From the NCBI GenBank assembly GCA_964035575.1, contig OZ037928.1:124001-188000 (forward strand): a stretch of 64,000 bases of DNA, written 5' to 3'. The DNA comes from Rhynchopus sp. YZ270_cl-10. Lineage: Eukaryota; Euglenozoa; Diplonemea; Diplonemida; Diplonemidae. Position 1 is the first letter of the stretch. Every line of letters begins with the position of its first letter. Under the pieces are notes generated by a model. That model was given only the letters and a program-made list of their open reading frames with translations, made no database searches and was not told where the DNA came from. Positions 19,506-30,416 of this stretch are shown piece after piece. Position numbers and translations under genes: made by a program.

Positions 19506-20457
19506 CCTTCCTTCAACCTATATGGGAAATAAAGAGGAAATAATCTGAAAAAGCAGGCAGGGTCTCGCTGGGGCTCCACCACGCCAGGGAAGAAACCTGG
19601 TAGCTTACTGGCTTTGAGTAAGGCTATTATGGATATTTTTGCTTTTTGCGAAAAAGTGTCCGTTGACTCCCTTTGTCAGGAGAAGACAGACGTGAAGCTG
19701 GGTTTACTGATTCGTTAACAATTGAAACCAAGTTGACTTGAAATACAACAGCCCTCTCGTCGACAGTGAACCTTTGGTACGCAGGTGTACCGAGTTGACC
19801 TTCAAACCATGTAGTCCTACATCCAGAAAAAAGTGGAGTTCTTGATGCAGGCAAAAAATGAAAATCATTACCACTTGATTTAGCCCCGAGTTTGGATGGC
19901 GTTTGTTTGGCGGAACGGTGTTAACCAGGCCAAAATCAGAGGTGGTATTCAAAACAAAACAAAAATAAACAAAAGCAAAAGTGAAATTGATAGTGCAAAC
20001 GCCTCGTGGGACGCAGGCACTTGAAACAAAAGGTGGGGAAACAAGAAAACTCAAACAGATGCGTGACGATTCTTTCCCATTCCCCTCAAATATTAGAACG
20101 CTCTTTCCTGTGAACAATTGCTTGGTGCCCTATGCCTCGTGGCTCTGTACAATACACAGTCACCCTACTCGTCAGATCCTATCTTTGCATGTTCTGCATA
20201 GCAACGTTGACGGACGCCTGCAAAACAAACGATTTGCGATCTGGGCAAGAGTGAGGTAAAGTGACAAGACATCAAACAATTGCTCAAAAAGTTGAAATAT
20301 CTCTTCTTCATTTCGAAACAAAGCCAGAGGTCGATTGAAGAAAAGAAAGCTTGAACAGGATCTTATCTTGTGGCGCTGTTTGCTAAAGTAGAAAGTGTAT
20401 GAATTAGTGCTGTTTTGCTCTTTTCCAGTTGTACACTGGTGGCCGTATCACGGTCTG
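19506..20457. other. Intergenic gap with dispersed short motif
   Basis: No gene supported. 19739-19780 is one of six copies of the GAAATACA...GCCCTCTCGTGACAGTG...CTTTGGTAC motif. Near 20360-20450 part of the LRR 3'-flank block appears (TATGAATTAGTGCTGTTTTG, GTACACTGGTGGCC). The rest is unassigned. Confidence 0.5.
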
Positions 20458-21282
20458 TCACTGCGACAGTCTCGGTCGCTTGCAGTCTTCCTCAGGTGAT
20501 TCGTCTCGCTTCCGTTTCGGACGGGCATCCACCACAAACCCCATCAGGTTCGCATTCCTCACAGCGCTCGACACAACAGCACTGCACCCAGAGAGGCGGA
20601 TGGTTTCTAAGCTTGTACACTCGAAAGAGTGCTGGCCAATGTGTATAACGTTCTCGAGTGAAGATAAATCGAGAGATGTTAAACTGACACAGTTGTGGAG
20701 GAAGAAGTCCCCAACGTGCGTGAGACTGTTGAGTGAAGGCAAGTCGAGAGATGTTAAACTGGTGCAGTCTTCGAGGAATTCATCCCCAATGTGTTCAAGC
20801 TTATTGAGTGACGACAAGTCGACAGAGGTTAAACTCCTGCTTTGCCTGAGAAAGCAGTTCTCAATCTTCGTGACAGTCGACACAGCACTCAGATCAAGTC
20901 GCGTTATCGATGAACCCCAGAAGAACCCAAACGGAATGACAGTCGTCACCTCCGCCTGCAGAAGCAAACACGCCACCTCAGGATCCTTGTCATATCGACT
21001 CACCTTCAACCTCTGTATCGTCAGGCGTGTCACACCCAAGGCACGAAGCGCTGCTATGGCTTGTAACTTCAATGACTTGGTCTTCACCACAATTGTGTCC
21101 CCAGCACTCAGCTGCGTCATGTCGTATCCTTCGCCCATCGCTTTGTCTCCGAAACTCATGTCAAAGCTGTCTTCAGGCAGCCCCACTGCAGACGCCACCT
21201 TCCGCCGCATGTCCTCCACTGTGTCAGCCAGAGCCACCTCAATCACGTGTGTCTCGTCGCAAAACTCCACATTCAGATCCAT
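20458..21282 (-). CDS. Ubiquitin-like/LRR protein, type C, 5 repeats
   Basis: 274 residues from the ATG at 21280-21282. Ubiquitin-like domain 1-66, linker, five repeats, cap LSGCSAVVSSAV, tail PKRKRDESPEEDCKRPRL. One repeat has Ser in place of the conserved Cys (QSRSLTSVDL) and one is two residues short (HSFECTSLETI). The 5' flank is the promoter block of 17819-17960. Together with the genes at 15461, 16979, 18454 and 21897 it forms a five-gene tandem cluster in which types B and C alternate. Confidence 0.9.
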   Translation of the reverse strand: MDLNVEFCDETHVIEVALADTVEDMRRKVASAVGLPEDSFDMSFGDKAMGEGYDMTQLSAGDTIVVKTKSLKLQAIAALRALGVTRLTIQRLKVSRYDKDPEVACLLLQAEVTTVIPFGFFWGSSITRLDLSAVSTVTKIENCFLRQSRSLTSVDLSSLNKLEHIGDEFLEDCTSLTSLDLPSLNSLTHVGDFFLHNCVSLTSLDLSSLENVIHIGQHSFECTSLETIRLSGCSAVVSSAVRNANLMGFVVDARPKRKRDESPEEDCKRPRLSQ

Positions 21283-21896
21283 GATTTTGTGTTGTGTTTG
21301 AATACCCTTTTTGTGCTGCTGTGGTTGTGCTTTGGGGAGGGGGTCTCTCTTGGATAAAATATAGGGACACATTCTTTTTGTTTTGTAGCCGAATATCGGT
21401 GACGAGGCTTGCGGTCATGAGGGCGAGACTGGGGGAACACGACGGATCAGAGCCACTAGCATTAGCTAGCGAGCCCTCCTTTGGAGACGACCAGTCAGGT
21501 GGGGAGTCTGGCTGTGGGCAGGCGGCACATCTGTTACACAGTGAGCCTTGGTGCAGCAGTGATAAAGAGAAATGTAATTTGAAATATAAATACCAAAGAT
21601 CGATTGAAGAAAAGAAAGCTTGAACAGGATCTTATCTTGTGGCGCTGTTTGCTAAAGTAGAAAGTGTATGAATTAGTGCTGCTTTGCTTTTTCCAGTTGT
21701 ACACTGGTGGCCTTTTAGTCCGCTTCTGATGTAGGCAAAACAGGAGAAAAAACAGCAAAAGGGGGGAGAGGGGAGAAAAAGGTGGTCTTGCTTGGTGGCT
21801 CAGTCCCGCTCTGGTACCTCAGCAGCCTTCGAACGGACTGGCCTCCACGTTGTGCAGATGCAGGGGATCAGTGATGCTGCACCGTATCGTGGTCTG

Positions 21897-22655
21897 TCAC
21901 TGCGACACTCTCAGTCGCTTGCAATCTTCCTCTGGTGACTTGTCTCGCTTCCGTTTCGGACGGGTATCCACCACAAACTTCATCAGGTTCGCATTCCTCA
22001 CAGCGCGTGACACAACAGCACTGCACCCAGAGAGGCGGATGGTTTCTAAGCTTGGACACTCACGGAGAAAGCGCCGGCCAATGTGTATAACGTTCTCGAG
22101 TGAAGATAAATCGAGAGATGTTAAACTGGCACAGTTGTAGAGGAAGTTGTCCCCGATGTACTCAAGGCTGTTCAGTGAAGACAAGTCGACAGAGGTTAAA
22201 CTCCTGCATTCGGTGAGGAAGTAGCCCTCAATGCGCGTGACAGTCGACACACCACTACTCAGATCAAGTTGTGTTACCGATGCTGAATACGAGAAGAACC
22301 CATCGGTAATGACAGTCGTAACCTCCGCCTGCAGAAGCAAACACGCCACCTTAACATTCTTGCCATTCTGCACATCCCTCAACCGCGATGGCGTCAGGTC
22401 GGTCTCACCCAACGCACGAAGCGCTGCTATGGCTTGTTGCTTCTTCGACTCCGTCGTCACCACAATTGTGTCCCCAGCACTCAGCTGCGTCATGTCCGCT
22501 CCTTCACCCATCGCTTCGTCTCCGAAACTCATGCCAAAGCTGTCTTCAGGAAGCCCCACTGCAGACGCCACCTTCCGCCGCATGTCCTCCACTGTGTCAG
22601 CCAGAGCCACCTCAATCACGTGTGTCTCGTCGCAAAACTCCACATTCAGATCCAT
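21897..22655 (-). CDS. Ubiquitin-like/LRR protein, type C, 4 repeats (shortest)
   Basis: 252 residues from the ATG at 22653-22655. Only four repeats, the first with one extra residue (DLSSGVSTVTRIEG). Cap LSGCSAVVSRAV; tail PKRKRDKSPEEDCKRLRV, with the last basic cluster altered. The frame is open upstream to a Met at 22947-22949 with a hydrophobic stretch (FALPSLLIGALI); the same extension exists before the gene at 58660, because about 280 bp of flank are nearly identical. The family Met is preferred as start; the longer form remains possible. Confidence 0.88.
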   Translation of the reverse strand: MDLNVEFCDETHVIEVALADTVEDMRRKVASAVGLPEDSFGMSFGDEAMGEGADMTQLSAGDTIVVTTESKKQQAIAALRALGETDLTPSRLRDVQNGKNVKVACLLLQAEVTTVITDGFFSYSASVTQLDLSSGVSTVTRIEGYFLTECRSLTSVDLSSLNSLEYIGDNFLYNCASLTSLDLSSLENVIHIGRRFLRECPSLETIRLSGCSAVVSRAVRNANLMKFVVDTRPKRKRDKSPEEDCKRLRVSQ

Positions 22656-22718
22656 AATTTTGTGTTTGAATACCCTTTTTCTGTTGTTACTGTGGTTGTG
22701 TTGTGCGGGCTTTTGGGG

Positions 22719-23000
22719 GAGGGTGTGTAGACAGCACATCGACAGACACTGCATCCACAACAGTGCGCAGGAGGGCAGACTGCAGAGGCTTCTTGCACAC
22801 ACTGAGAAGGAGCTGCACCTAGGCGGTGCCGTCCATGGCACAGCTGAGAGGACAAGGCAGCCGAACGGGCATTGGATGAGTGCACCAATCAGCAAGGAAG
22901 GAAGTGCAAACACAAACTGTTGTGCCAAATGCAGAAGGAACCGATGCAAATATCTGATTGTGTTACATGAGGGTGGGGACGCAAGAGCACTAGGACTAGC
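22719..23000. repeat. 280-bp 5'-flank block shared with 60217-60490
   Basis: Nearly identical to 60217-60490, 37 kb away, both upstream of type C genes. Landmarks: GACAGCACATCGACAGACAC, GCACCTAGGCGGTGCCGTCC, CAATCAGCAAGGAAGGAAGT. The identity far exceeds that of the genes' repeat regions, implying recent copying or gene conversion. Confidence 0.85.
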
Positions 23001-23597
23001 ACTGAGAGGGAGCTGCGCCTAGGCGACACACAACAAAATATGCAGCAGAAGAAGAAGCAAATATTTTTTGACGAAGAAAAAAAAAAATGGGGAATTGAGG
23101 ACGATGTTTGGACAGATTAACGGCCTGTTGCTCTCCCACTAAGGGACGTTGTTGGGATTTGCCATATTTATTTTTTTTCAAAAAATAAAAAAAATCTTTT
23201 TTATTTTTGGTCATCGACAACAAAAAAAAATGAACAAGAAACGTACCCCGTATGTAACCACACAAAGAGAAAAAAAAAATATTTTGAGTGCGGGAAGGGG
23301 AAGGGGGGGGTGTAGTTTGTTTTGTGCTTCAGACGTAGTACAAATTGGAAAAAGGAAAAAAAAGAAAAATAACAAAAAAAAAGTTTTATAAGATGAACCT
23401 AAGCCTCTCATTGCTTGGTCACCTTGAAAAGAAAAGGGGGAGGGGGGGGAAAACGTATACCCAGCCTCGAGTTGCTTAGGCACCCCAAAAAATAAATACG
23501 GGAACAGCAAAAAAAAACCCCCCCACCAAAAAAGAAAAAAGAAAAGGAAACACAAAGCAATACATACAATTGAATCAAGGGTCTTGTTTTTGGAGTG

Positions 23598-23633
<36 letters not shown>

Positions 23634-25236
23634 AATTTTTTTGGGAAAGGGAAGAACGTTGGGAAGACTTGTTTGTTTTCTTTTTGTCAAAGAAAGAATA
23701 GGAAGGGGAAGGAGAAAAAGAAAAAAGTGTGCTGCAAATTGCATGGAATAAGTGAACCAAAAGAAACCGATTGAAAAAAAAAAACACAAAAGAAAAAAAA
23801 ATATTGAGTCTCAGAGGGATTACTCACTAAAGAGCAGTTCTGAAACTTTTTTGTTTTGCTTTTTTTTCCATTTTCTGTTTTTCTTTTTGGTTCGACATTT
23901 TTTTTTTTTTTTTTTTCGAAGTTCCCCCTCTTATTTCTTGACAAGCAAAACCACGAGTCGCCAAAAAAAAAATTCTCCTTCCAACCCAAAAGAAACCCCC
24001 CCTTTTTTTTTGTTCCAAAAAAAATTTTTTTTCTTTGAAAAGAACTTTTGGGATAGGTGCGGCAGTAAAATACGATGTTCAAATAAAACCGGGGGAGGGA
24101 GGAGAGAAAAAAAAGGGGGGGAAAAAGGTTTTTGGTGTGTTCAGGGCAACTCAAAAAAATTGAGCGCGAAAACAAAAAAAGAAACATTTTGGCTTATGAA
24201 ATACAAAGCCCTCCTTCGTGACAGTGTACCTGACCAAAAAGAAAAAAGGGGGGGGGGAAAGTCACCGTATCTTTTCGCAAACGTAAAAAAAAAAAAAAAA
24301 ATCAAAAATCAAAAATCCTCTCCCTAGAGAACAACCCGTGTTGTGTTCTTGCGATTTTTTTTTTTTTTTTCATTTAGTCCCATTGTTTTCAGAAATAAGT
24401 GCAAAACGGACTTCACAAAGAGAAGACTGTTGTACCACAATATATCTTTTCGAAACCCCCAGGACTACTTTTTTGTTGAAGAATCAATTCAGGGTTTTCT
24501 CTCTCTCTCCCCCACCCTCCCGAAAAAGTTGCCATTTTTTTTTTTTTTTTTTTTTGAAAAATATAAAAATCTCGCAGATTGGGGGTCCGTCATTTTTTTT
24601 TGCTTTTTTTTTTTTTTGAAAAAAAAAAAGCTCGTATTAGTGCTTTCACCTGAGGATGAATACCACAAATACATTTCCTTTTTTGTTGTTTTTGCGCAAC
24701 CTCCCGCTACCTCCTCTGCCGCATCACCCTTGAGATTTTTAGATCTTTCTTTACCTTTTGTTTTCGTTGGTATTTTTTTTTTTTTCTTTTTTGAAAACTT
24801 GGTTGTATTAGTGTAGACACCTGAGGATGAACTCCACTATACTTCTTTTAGTATGTTCCCACCACCACACACACACACACACATAAACGCACTAAGAACT
24901 CCAAAAAAAAAATTTTTTTTTTGGCAGCGACAGAAAACCACAAAGAGAAACTGTGTTTTTATTTTTTTGAACACTTTGGTCGATGAGCTCCACTATCTCC
25001 GTTTTTTTGTAGAACGTAACACAAAAAAATTTGAAAGATTTTTTCTTTTTGTCAACACACAGCGCAGAGTAGAAGTCTAAAAAAGAGAGATAATATTTTT
25101 TTTATCAAGATAAGCCACGTTTTCCTTTCCCTGTTTTTCGGCTACCTTTAAACATAAGTGTCAGGTAAGAGCCTTGTTATGTGCTCATGACAGTGAAGAG
25201 ATGCAAAAAAAAAAAAAATGTTGCTCTTTAGTAAAC
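23001..25236. other. 2.2-kb gene-free, homopolymer-rich gap with short dispersed motifs
   Basis: Long A, T and C runs on both strands, including a 37-nt T run at about 23597-23632. No conserved coding. Recognisable pieces: motif AAGATGAACCTAAGCCTCTC (23391-23430, also 30668-30705, diverged copy near 23455), the CCCTCYTCGTGACAGTGTAC motif (24198-24230), and two copies of TATTAGTGT...CACCTGAGGATGA (24631-24666, 24792-24840) with a partial at 24964-25000, each preceded by a T run and TTGAAAAC. Confidence 0.6.
24792..24840 (-). repeat. Short dispersed motif with A-tail (minus orientation)
   Basis: Read on the minus strand: GTGGAGTTCATCCTCAGGTG, TCTACACTAATACAACCAAG, then TTTTC and an A-rich run. 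Related copies are at 24631-24666 and 61381-61440, a partial at 24964-25000. A common body with an A-rich 3' end suggests a short SINE-like retroelement, but no promoter boxes were found. Confidence 0.5.
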
Positions 25237-28200
25237 TTACAGAATAACACACTTGTCCTGGGCCTTCTTAAGCTCAAGCTTCTTTTGTTCGATTTGCTTG
25301 CGGAGCTTCTGCACACGTGCCTGTTCTCCGTCCTTCTTCTTCTCCTCCTGCTCAATTTCGATAAGGAGCTGTGCGATCTCGTCCTGCAGGGTCTTGACCT
25401 GGGCGGCAATGACGGCCTCCTCGTTCATGACCTTGACGATCTTTTTTGCCATGGAGAAGTCGGGCATCTTTGCGAACCAGTTGTCGTATGCTTGCTCGAT
25501 TGCCTATGAAGGAGGTTTGAAGGTTGGAAAATGGTTGTAAACTTTTTTGACCATTCCTTAGGGAACGGAGCAATGTACGGTCACCGTCCATAAGTAGTAT
25601 CAGAGTCCTAGCTTGCCTGGGTCAGTGGGTCAAGCTGACCCAAGTGCCTGGGTCGCGACCCACAAAAAAAGTATTTTCATCATATGCAATCAATAAATTG
25701 ATAGTATATGGTGAGGGATCAACAAAAATGGTCCCATCTTTCTTTTTATGTTGTGTGTTTTGCAAAACGTAGAAAAGAAAAGTAAAATGCTTCGTGCACA
25801 AGTTGAAACTTCAGTAGATTGGTTTCAAAAAAAAAAAAAAAAGGGAATTAATTAATTTGGAAATTGGGAAATTCTGATTTTTTCCCCTCTTTGGGGGGCC
25901 CACCACCTTTTCTGGGGTAAGAAAAAAAAATATCGACAAAAAAATCCGGCACCGTCCAGGGCTGGACCCAATTTTTATTGCCTGCGGCGCCATTTTTCCT
26001 TTTTTGCTCCGCAAAAAAGGGTTCGTAGAGTGACTCTGTGGTGTAAAAAGCTACATTTTTACACCGTACCCTAATTTTTTTCGCCTGCGGCGCCATTTTA
26101 TATATTTTGTGTTGGGTGATCTATGAACGGGGAGTGATTTTTATGGTTATAGTAGCGTTCCACTTAACGTTGTGAGCAACACTAGTCGTAGTGGCCAAAA
26201 TTTGTATCAGTCAAAAACTTGTCCATTTTTCTGAAATGACCCCACCACAGTGAGGGTAGAGCTCGGAAAACCCAAAAAAGCCAAGACAAGCCCCCCAAGG
26301 CCCAAAACCTCTGCTGACCCAAAAAAAAAATTCTGACCCAGATTTGGCATTTTTTTCCAAAACCAAGCTAGGACCCTGGTAGTATTGCCGTAAGAAAAAA
26401 AAAAACTACTTGTTATTTTTCCGGCTGGCCAGGGAAGAGATATTCCAGTGGGCGTCCCCACTGTCCCTGGAACAGCTCCAAGAAAAATGGAGTTGGTGGG
26501 CTTAATAGGAAGTTGCCTTTCCTAAACGCACACAACTGGCAAAAAGGGTTTTTGTTTTTGTTTTGAAAGTTCTTTTTTTGCCCTCTTATTTTTGATTAGT
26601 GGAGCCTATGGGCGGGGGGTTGTGTTTTTTGTACTGTGTACTTGACGTTTTGCGGGGTGCCTCTTCTCAAGAATGACAACACAGACACGCAAAGAGAGAC
26701 TACATACCCGGCGGGTTTGGTGGAAGTTGAGCAGCGCGTAGTTCCAGTCCTCGGTCTCGCGGATGAGGCTCTTGATGCTATCGATCTCTTCATTGGTGAC
26801 GTCGGACACCTTGAAGCGGTCGTCGACCACTGCAGAGGCCTTGCGGGTACCGTCGTTGGACCCTGTGTCCAGAGAGTTCACAGACGCACCGAGGTCTCCT
26901 CCGCCTCCTCCCCTGTGGTTGATTGTGAGAATATTTTTCGCATATTGCAAGAGAATGGAGAGGCATCGAAACGAGAGGGCCACATACTTCTCTGGGCGCA
27001 GTGCAAGCACCCATGTACGGACCGGCGAGATCGCGGAGTACTGGCACCAGCCAGGGGGCACGATGCTGTAGGTGGAATTTGTGAAAAAGGGGGGGGGGTT
27101 GTCACGAAGAACTTTATTTTTTTTTTTGAGATGGACAGGAACGTTTTTGTCCCGCCACCGCTTTTTCTTTTTTGAAAAAATAGAAAACGACTTTATGTCA
27201 TTAAATGACAGTTAAATGAAATAAAGAAAACACCTTTTCTATCGCTGAAAGAGTGTTCCGCTCAGTCAGCCGGCGCCCCTCTGCCGCTCAGGTACCTCCT
27301 GTTCGCTTCACCCCCAACTCTTCGCGAACGATAGTTGAGATATGCTCCTCAAGAAACACCCACATACCTCTGCTCGTCCTCGTCCAGGTTCGATCCGAGG
27401 ACCCTGCAGATGCCGTTCGCTTCCTCGTCATAGAACTCTGCTGTGCCGACACGGTTGCTGGCGTTGGCGTTCTCGTTCACGATTTTCATCAGACGTTCCA
27501 GCGGGCCGCGCTGCACTGCCTCAACGGACTGTAGTGGGGTGGAGTTATTGTTTTTGACATCATCTTGGCCCTGGATTGGCTTTGATGAGGTGCAGGACAT
27601 ACGTCAACAATCTCCCTGAGGCACTTACGCTTTCTGCGCTTGATGGCCTCCTCGGCCTCTGTGAGCTTGTCGTCAGCCTCCTGCTCCTGCTGCATGGCTG
27701 TGTCGTGTTGTGGTGTGTGGTTATTTTTTGCTAGTACATCGATACATGACAAGTGACAAGTGACAAGTGACAAGTGACAAGTGACAAGTGACAAGTGACA
27801 AGTGACAAGTGACAAGTGACAAGTGACAAGTGACAAGTGACAAGTGACAAGTGACAAGTGACAAGTGACAAGTGACAAGTGACAAGTGCATGACAAGTAA
27901 ATCACTTGTCATGACAAGTGAATAGCCTACAGCCCAATAGAAAATCACTTGTCGCGCATGACAAGTGACTTTTTTGTCATTTCACTTGCCATAAATATGA
28001 CATGTGTTTCACTTGTCACTTGTCATTGGGTCCCGTCGTGTACCTGCCCTGCCCTCCCCTCCCCGCTTAGTGCTCCATACCTTCTCCAAGCTGCTTCAGC
28101 AGAATTGTGTTCTCCTCGTTCATGTTCGCCACCTTCTCGAACTTAGCCACAGCCTCCGAGAGGTTGCTGATGGCAGACTCAGCCTGGCCTCTGAACACCG

Positions 28201-30416
28201 AGGGGTCCTCCTGCAGGATGTCGTGTTGTGATGTTGTGATGTTGGCATCGTTGGTGGAGACTTAGAAAGCCGGAATCTATCAACCGTCATTCGGCTCTTT
28301 GACCACTTGATCTTAGTATATATGAGGACCGAGAGGGGTCCTCCTCATAGATGTACACCACGACCTAGTATGAGCAATGACAAGGGGGTATGGGGGTCTT
28401 GTCATTTAATAGTCTTGTCATGTAACTAGTCATGGGTGGTAACTAGGTCGTGGTGTAGTGTGTGAGGTTGCGAGGCTGGTGTTCTACATGCGTCTCTGGA
28501 CATGCATGTATTCACCAGTACCTCAATACCTCAAGGCATGTGATGGGGCTGTACACTCCTTCGGCACAAAAGACGGTTCGGGGGTTGTCGTCATTCGGAT
28601 ATTTGCCTCGAAAATAAAAAAAAAAAATTGGGGAAAAAAATTATACCAAAGTCTGTCCGTTCATGTCTTCGTCCGTGATCTTCCGGAGCCCCTCATCCTT
28701 CTCCATCGGCTCGCCCGTCAGCAGCGAGCGCAGACCCGCTGCGCGCTGGATCAGCGCCATGGCCTCGTCGACCTTCTGCTTCTTGATCTTCAGCTCTGCG
28801 TTGCCGTCGGTGATGAGACCGTCGATTTCTGCCTGGCGACGCTGGGCTTCGGCAAGACCGTCCTTTGCCTTGGCGTGACGAGCGTCGAGCGACGCAAACA
28901 AACGACGACGCGCCTCCCGCAGCGACTCAATCCGCACATTCAGCTGCTGGATCTTCGCCTCCATCGTCGCGATGTCGTCCTTCAGGTCCTGCTCCTTCTT
29001 CTCTCTTCCTTTGAGGTCATCCTCGAGCTGCCTGATCTCGTGCAGCCTCACCTCCAAGGCTTCGGACACAATCTCATGCGCCTTCTTCTCCTCTTGCAGG
29101 GCAACTTCAGTCTCGAATTTTTGCTCAAGCTTTTCACGGAATTCACCGAGCTCTTTGGATTGGACCTGAACGGCACGCCCCATGATGGCAGCACCGTAGT
29201 GTGCCCAGTCCATCATCTGCTGGGTTTCGGTGTGCGATTTGTGGTGCGGGGAAATGTTGAGGATGAGCTGGCAATGGCTCTGTCCAAAGGGGTGTTCCAG
29301 CATTCTGGTGAGGTTGGAAGAGTTGAAAGAGATGTGCGCCTTCTTGACCTTCACGTTGCCGCTGTTGCCGCGGCGTTTGTCCTCCTCCTCTGCGGCCTTT
29401 TGGTCAATCGCAGCCTGCCCCATTTGACGCAGAACCTGCGCAAAAGCGGTTTGCGCCGTGTTGATCTTCTTGTAGTCAGTAGTGCTCTCATTCTCAGCCT
29501 TCGGTCCAAACCCAACATCAACCAAACACAGCGAAGCGGACTTCTCGTTTTCAACAGACTCCTCACCTCCACCCTCAAACTTCGACGCCTGCTTGACAGT
29601 CAGCTTCAACACCACAGAGCATCTGTTGTGTTTGTTCGGGGTGCTGATGGTGCTCGGTCTGCGCACACTCTCCTTATGTCCCCACACTCTTTGTGCAAGC
29701 TTCTCTCTTCCTTCGGCATCTGTGATGTCCCACGATGTCGCCTTCTCGGCCTCAGTGTACTTCACGGTGGCGTACTCCTTGACAAGATGCGGGCCGGCGA
29801 GGACGTCCTCGATCTCCTCCTGGTAGATTCGGAAACATTGTGCGGAGACGGTGATGGAGAGGTCCTCACCGGGGGCCTTGCGGGCTTCGTGCTCGGCAGG
29901 GATGGCTGCAACGAGGTCGTCTATGAAGCGGGGGGCGATTCCGCGCGCGGAGTCTGTGCCGAACATGGTGTAGGTCTTTCCAGAGTTGATGCCTCCGTAG
30001 ACCGCGATGGACTGGTTGAAGCCCTCGAAGACCTGCGCCACGACGTTGGATTTGACGGAGTCGTACACCTTGTCTTGGTCGTAGAATTCGTGCTCCGCGT
30101 CGTCCTCCTCCAGCTTCGTCTTCTCGCGCTGCTCGGCGACCCAAGGGTCCTGCCCAAACGACCACATCACCCCGCTGTGCTCGGGGAACGACTTCTTGTG
30201 GGAGTCCTTCGCCATCGGCTTCGGGAGCGTGAGGCACTTCGGGTCCATGATGAGGATCTTGCCATCCTTGTGCTCGACGGAGGAGCGGAGGCTCGAGATC
30301 TCGGGCTTCTCGGACTTCTTGTTGACGTTCTTCTCGGCTTCGGTGAAGGGCCGGATGCGGATGAACTGTTTGAACTGCTGGACAATCTCCTTCTTCTCGA
30401 TCTCCGCCTTGGACAT
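25237..30416 (-). CDS. Divergent kinesin motor protein, 7 exons
   Basis: ATP-driven microtubule motor, 901 residues. Exons 5' to 3': 30416-28647, 28210-28081, 27697-27603, 27528-27368, 27065-26988, 26912-26708, 25503-25237. Donors are GTATAA, GTATGG or GTATGT; all acceptors end in AG and all phases agree. The motor domain (about 14-400) has the P-loop GGINSGKT (141-148). Switch I reads NKHNRCSVV (261-269), not NxxSSRSH, and switch II reads DVGFG (300-304), not DLAGSE. Residues 410-590 are a coiled coil. The remaining exons are largely charged helix (EAEEAIKRRKRKCLREIVD) with a Gly/Ser insert (GGGGGDLGASVNS) and a final coiled coil ending KCVIL. The altered switches suggest weak or modified ATP hydrolysis. 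Introns of 74-1204 bp hold several repeats. Subfamily not assigned. Confidence 0.9.
25582..26394. mobile_element. About 0.8-kb inverted-repeat element in the last kinesin intron
   Basis: 25595-25615 (TAGTATCAGAGTCCTAGCTT...) matches the complement of 26364-26384 (TACTACCAGGGTCCTAGCTT...) at 18 of 21 bases. Just outside, TACGG on the left and CCGTA on the right continue the symmetry, and GGGTCA subterminal repeats follow on both sides. No coding. It encloses the GCCTGCGGCGCC module found in the 7.1-kb element. No target duplication can be fixed. It accounts for most of the 1,204-bp intron. Probably a nonautonomous DNA transposon. Confidence 0.65.
25980..26097. repeat. GCCTGCGGCGCC hairpin module, copy 2
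   Basis: Same layout as 10034-10154: bounded by GCCTGCGGCGCCATTT, containing TTTTTTGCTCCGCAAAAAA and a perfect 9-bp stem GTGTAAAAA-6 nt-TTTTTACAC. The conservation of stems between copies in two different elements is notable. Confidence 0.8.
27746..27888. repeat. TGACAAG minisatellite in kinesin intron 2
   Basis: About 20 tandem copies of the 7-mer TGACAAG. Downstream to 28027 lie scattered direct and inverted copies (CACTTGTCA), so the intron transcript can fold on itself. A related TGACAAG/CTTGTCA pair occurs at 28377-28430 in intron 1. Confidence 0.92.
28354..28457. repeat. 104-bp element with 16-bp inverted ends in kinesin intron 1
   Basis: TACACCACGACCTAGT at 28354-28369 is exactly inverted at 28442-28457. 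Just left is a second hairpin (TATGAGGACC...GGTCCTCCTCATA, 28321-28349). Small MITE-like palindrome with no coding. Confidence 0.75.

Noticed and set aside
8264-28030. Tandem arrays considered as CRISPR
   Set aside because: Units of 5-8 bp with no spacers, in a eukaryotic genome.
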